Both the position numbers and the translations under genes were made by a program. 9,071 nucleotides of DNA from Flavobacteriales bacterium UBA5869 (lineage in GTDB: Bacteria > Bacteroidota > Bacteroidia > Flavobacteriales_D > Crocinitomicaceae): contig DJFP01000246.1 in NCBI GenBank assembly GCA_002432565.1, positions 10,005 to 19,075 of the forward strand. The letters are read 5' to 3'. The notes under the pieces were generated by a model that searched no databases, was not told the origin of the DNA, and worked only from the letters and a program-made list of their open reading frames with translations. Shown piece by piece: positions 7,249-9,071 of this stretch (its first letter is position 1; each line of letters starts with the position of its first letter).

Positions 7249-8658
7249 ATGAAAAAAAAATTATTTCTTTTGACCACTATCGCTGTAAGTTCCATTATTC
7301 AACTGACAGCCCAGGTAAAAATTGGGGACAATCCCAACACAATTAATGCCAATTCAATGCTTGAATTGGAAAGCACCAACAAAGGTTTTTTACCTCCGAG
7401 AGTAGCATTGAACAGTCTCACAAGCACTTCTCCCATGACTGCCACAGTCGCTGAAGGAACATTGGTTTACAGCGTCGGGGGAACCCTTCCCAACGGTTAT
7501 TATTACTGGAATGCCAGCAGATGGGTGATGCTGCGGGTAGCACGAGACAATTATGTTCTTGTAAAATCTACAGCAGATCTTCCCGCTCCTGTTGCAGGAG
7601 TAATTACACTGGTTGCAGGTATTGAATATGAAATCAACGGAACCATCTCGCTTGCAAACTCCATCAACCTGAACGGTTGTACACTGAAAGGGGATGATTC
7701 GGCAAACGACAAACTCGTTTACACAGGTACAGGTGCATTGTTTACCGGCAACAAGACCGGAAATATTCGTTTCCTGACGCTTACTGCTGCTTCTGGCAGT
7801 GTGTTTAATATCGACGCTCTGGGAACTGCTCAAAACATGCTTGTCCAAAACTGTTTTTTTCTCGGAAGCAACAGTATCGGGACTATAACCGGTGTGGGCG
7901 GAACCGTATTCTTTTCCACGGTAGCTTATTTCGTCAACACCAATGGAATCACACTCCAAAATGACAACAATGTGGTCCTGAACAATACGCTTTGGGATGC
8001 CTCTAATTCGAATACCTACGAAAAATTTGTGGGTACTTTCAATGTCATACAAATATTGGGTGGTGACCGTTTAACTACTTCCGCAAACTCAGCCAAAGCT
8101 TTAGACGTCAGTGGAATAACAAGCATTAATAGCGGATCAGCAAAAGTTATCATGTTCGTGGGAACAGGAACTTATGTAGTGGGTACTTTTACTAATGCCT
8201 GGGAAGTGGAAGCTAACGGTCTCCCCACACAGAAGGATGAAGTAGCCGGGGGAAACATCTACGTCTCAACCCCCGTAGCAACGACCTTTTCAGCCACAAA
8301 TACGCCGGTAAAAGTTCAGGGAACAACCACTTCCTCCAATTTGTTCCGCGTAACGAGTCCGACCAATAACAGACTTACCTACACAGGAAGTAAGACACGC
8401 TCGTTCGACGTTTCAGGCGCAATGAGTATCAGCAATCCTAACAGCAACAGGTTCTTCTCCTTTTACATTGCAAAAAACGGGGTAGTCATTCCTGAGTCCC
8501 GCCAGGACGTCAAACTTGTCAATAGCACTGACCAGGTTGCTGTTCCAATTTCCTGTTGGGTGACGATGGCACCTGGCGACTATATTGAAGTTTGGGTAGC
8601 AAATCAAACTGCAACTACAGATGTTACTGTTCAAACGTTGAACCTGTCGATCCAATAA
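7249..8658 (+). CDS. Exported beta-helix protein with C1q/TNF-like C-terminal domain
   Basis: A 469-residue protein from the ATG at 7249; the frame is open upstream to a TTG at 7216, but the signal peptide begins at MKKKLFLLTT. Cleavage is likely after residue 21 (LTA/Q). Residues 33-52 (NANSMLELESTNKGFLPPRV) plus YYYWNASRW near 84-92 form the N-terminal module common on Flavobacteriia surface proteins. About 105-275 looks like a right-handed beta-helix, rich in short Gly/Asn/Thr strands (SINLNGCTLKG, NMLVQNCFFLGS, VVLNNTLWD). Residues 375-469 (RLTYTGSKTRSFDVSGAMSI, FYIAKNGVV, APGDYIEVWVAN) resemble the trimeric C1q/TNF-like jelly rolls found at the ends of phage tail fibres and some secreted proteins. 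There is no T9SS sorting tail, so its route past the periplasm or outer membrane is unclear. I infer a structural or adhesive role; no catalytic motif is seen. The next gene starts 11 bp downstream, so the two are probably one operon. Confidence 0.88.
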   Translation: MKKKLFLLTTIAVSSIIQLTAQVKIGDNPNTINANSMLELESTNKGFLPPRVALNSLTSTSPMTATVAEGTLVYSVGGTLPNGYYYWNASRWVMLRVARDNYVLVKSTADLPAPVAGVITLVAGIEYEINGTISLANSINLNGCTLKGDDSANDKLVYTGTGALFTGNKTGNIRFLTLTAASGSVFNIDALGTAQNMLVQNCFFLGSNSIGTITGVGGTVFFSTVAYFVNTNGITLQNDNNVVLNNTLWDASNSNTYEKFVGTFNVIQILGGDRLTTSANSAKALDVSGITSINSGSAKVIMFVGTGTYVVGTFTNAWEVEANGLPTQKDEVAGGNIYVSTPVATTFSATNTPVKVQGTTTSSNLFRVTSPTNNRLTYTGSKTRSFDVSGAMSISNPNSNRFFSFYIAKNGVVIPESRQDVKLVNSTDQVAVPISCWVTMAPGDYIEVWVANQTATTDVTVQTLNLSIQ

Positions 8659-8669
8659 AACAGAAGGTC

Positions 8670-9071
8670 ATGAAAAAGCTCATTATTAGTTGCCTTTTGT
8701 TCCTCACCGGAACAGCCGGGATTCATGCCCAGCTTACCAATTCGGGAAATATACGGACTTTTACAGGCGCGAATGTGACGATTTACGGCGATGTCACCAA
8801 CAACGGAACTATCGCTGATTCGGGCACACTCGTAACCCTTGCCGGTTCCAGCTTGCAAACTTTCGGAGGAAGCAGTGTTACTACTTTGAAGAACCTGCTT
8901 CTTAACAATACCAGCGTATCCGGGGTAACACTTGCCCAGGCCCTGAACGTAAGAGGAACTTTAACTTTTACAGACGGGTACCTCAATACTACTGCTGTCA
9001 ATCTATTAACAATGACCAGCACATCTGCTGCCAGCGGAGCGAGTAACAACAGCTTCGTATCCGGTCCGGTT
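8670..9071 (+). CDS. Exported beta-strand-repeat (adhesin-like) protein, 3' end missing (partial)
   Basis: The frame starts at ATG 8670, after CAGAAGGTC, in which AAGG may serve as a weak ribosome site, and stays open to the end of the window (134 codons). Residues 1-20 are a signal peptide (MKKLIISCLLFLTGTAGIHA, then Q). The mature part has the regular pattern of short strands seen in many large Bacteroidota surface proteins: NVTIYGDVTNNGTIADSGTL, then VTLAGSSLQTFGGSSVTTLKN, LLLNNTSVSGVTLAQALNV, RGTLTFTDGYLNT and SFVSGPV. Such proteins usually run for hundreds of residues and end in a T9SS sorting domain; here the end is not visible. It lies 11 bp after the beta-helix protein gene and is probably co-transcribed with it. 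I infer a surface or matrix role; no enzyme motif is present. Confidence 0.87.
   Translation, partial: MKKLIISCLLFLTGTAGIHAQLTNSGNIRTFTGANVTIYGDVTNNGTIADSGTLVTLAGSSLQTFGGSSVTTLKNLLLNNTSVSGVTLAQALNVRGTLTFTDGYLNTTAVNLLTMTSTSAASGASNNSFVSGPV

Noticed and set aside
7390..8052. Long minus-strand frame of 220 codons opposite the beta-helix protein
   Set aside because: Cys/Ser/Arg-rich, no recognisable domain, wholly antisense to a gene with a clear signal peptide and domains; a codon-bias shadow.
8659..8669. Possible terminator or promoter between the two exported-protein genes
   Set aside because: Only 11 bases lie between stop and start; no room for either, so the genes are taken as one operon.
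8783..9049. Minus-strand frame of 88 codons near the right edge
   Set aside because: Lies antisense inside the exported repeat protein, whose signal peptide and strand repeats are convincing; no features of its own.

Overview
The window looks like chromosomal DNA from a member of the Bacteroidota, most likely the Flavobacteriales. The evidence is a large secreted protein ending in a type IX secretion system (T9SS) C-terminal sorting domain, signal peptides cleaved before Gln, A/T-rich leaders without strong Shine-Dalgarno sites, candidate promoters of the Bacteroidetes type (TTG, about 19 nt, TAnnTTTG), and small proteins typical of the group. No genus can be named from the sequence alone.

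Layout from left to right. (1) The 3' part of a major facilitator transporter, whose 5' end lies outside the window. (2) Overlapping its stop codon as ATGA is a short reading frame that starts like a secreted beta-propeller protein (signal peptide, then NFDWVKVTKFG) but loses that character after about 43 codons. It is probably the stump of a deleted gene. (3) On the minus strand, a 60-residue Lys-rich DUF6496-type protein, preceded by a gene for a small two-helix membrane protein. (4) On the plus strand, a 139-residue protein of the small family usually mislabelled 'phosphoribosylpyrophosphate synthetase'. (5) A strong hairpin between convergent genes. (6) On the minus strand, a 1446-residue T9SS-secreted multidomain protein with a leishmanolysin-like zinc protease domain, an Ig-like region and a beta-propeller-like region. 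(7) A 297-bp divergent control region with palindromes, an 11-T run and candidate promoters in both directions. (8) On the plus strand, a two-gene operon of exported repeat proteins. The first has a beta-helix and a C1q/TNF-like C-terminal domain and carries no T9SS tail. The second is a beta-strand-repeat protein that runs off the right edge.

The right two thirds of the window is thus devoted to the cell surface or outside: a large secreted protease facing an operon of adhesin-like proteins across a shared regulatory region. No mobile element, RNA gene, CRISPR array or defence system is visible. The points most worth a second look are the protease with its unusual domain assembly, the stump next to the transporter, and the phage-tail-like architecture of the 469-residue exported protein.
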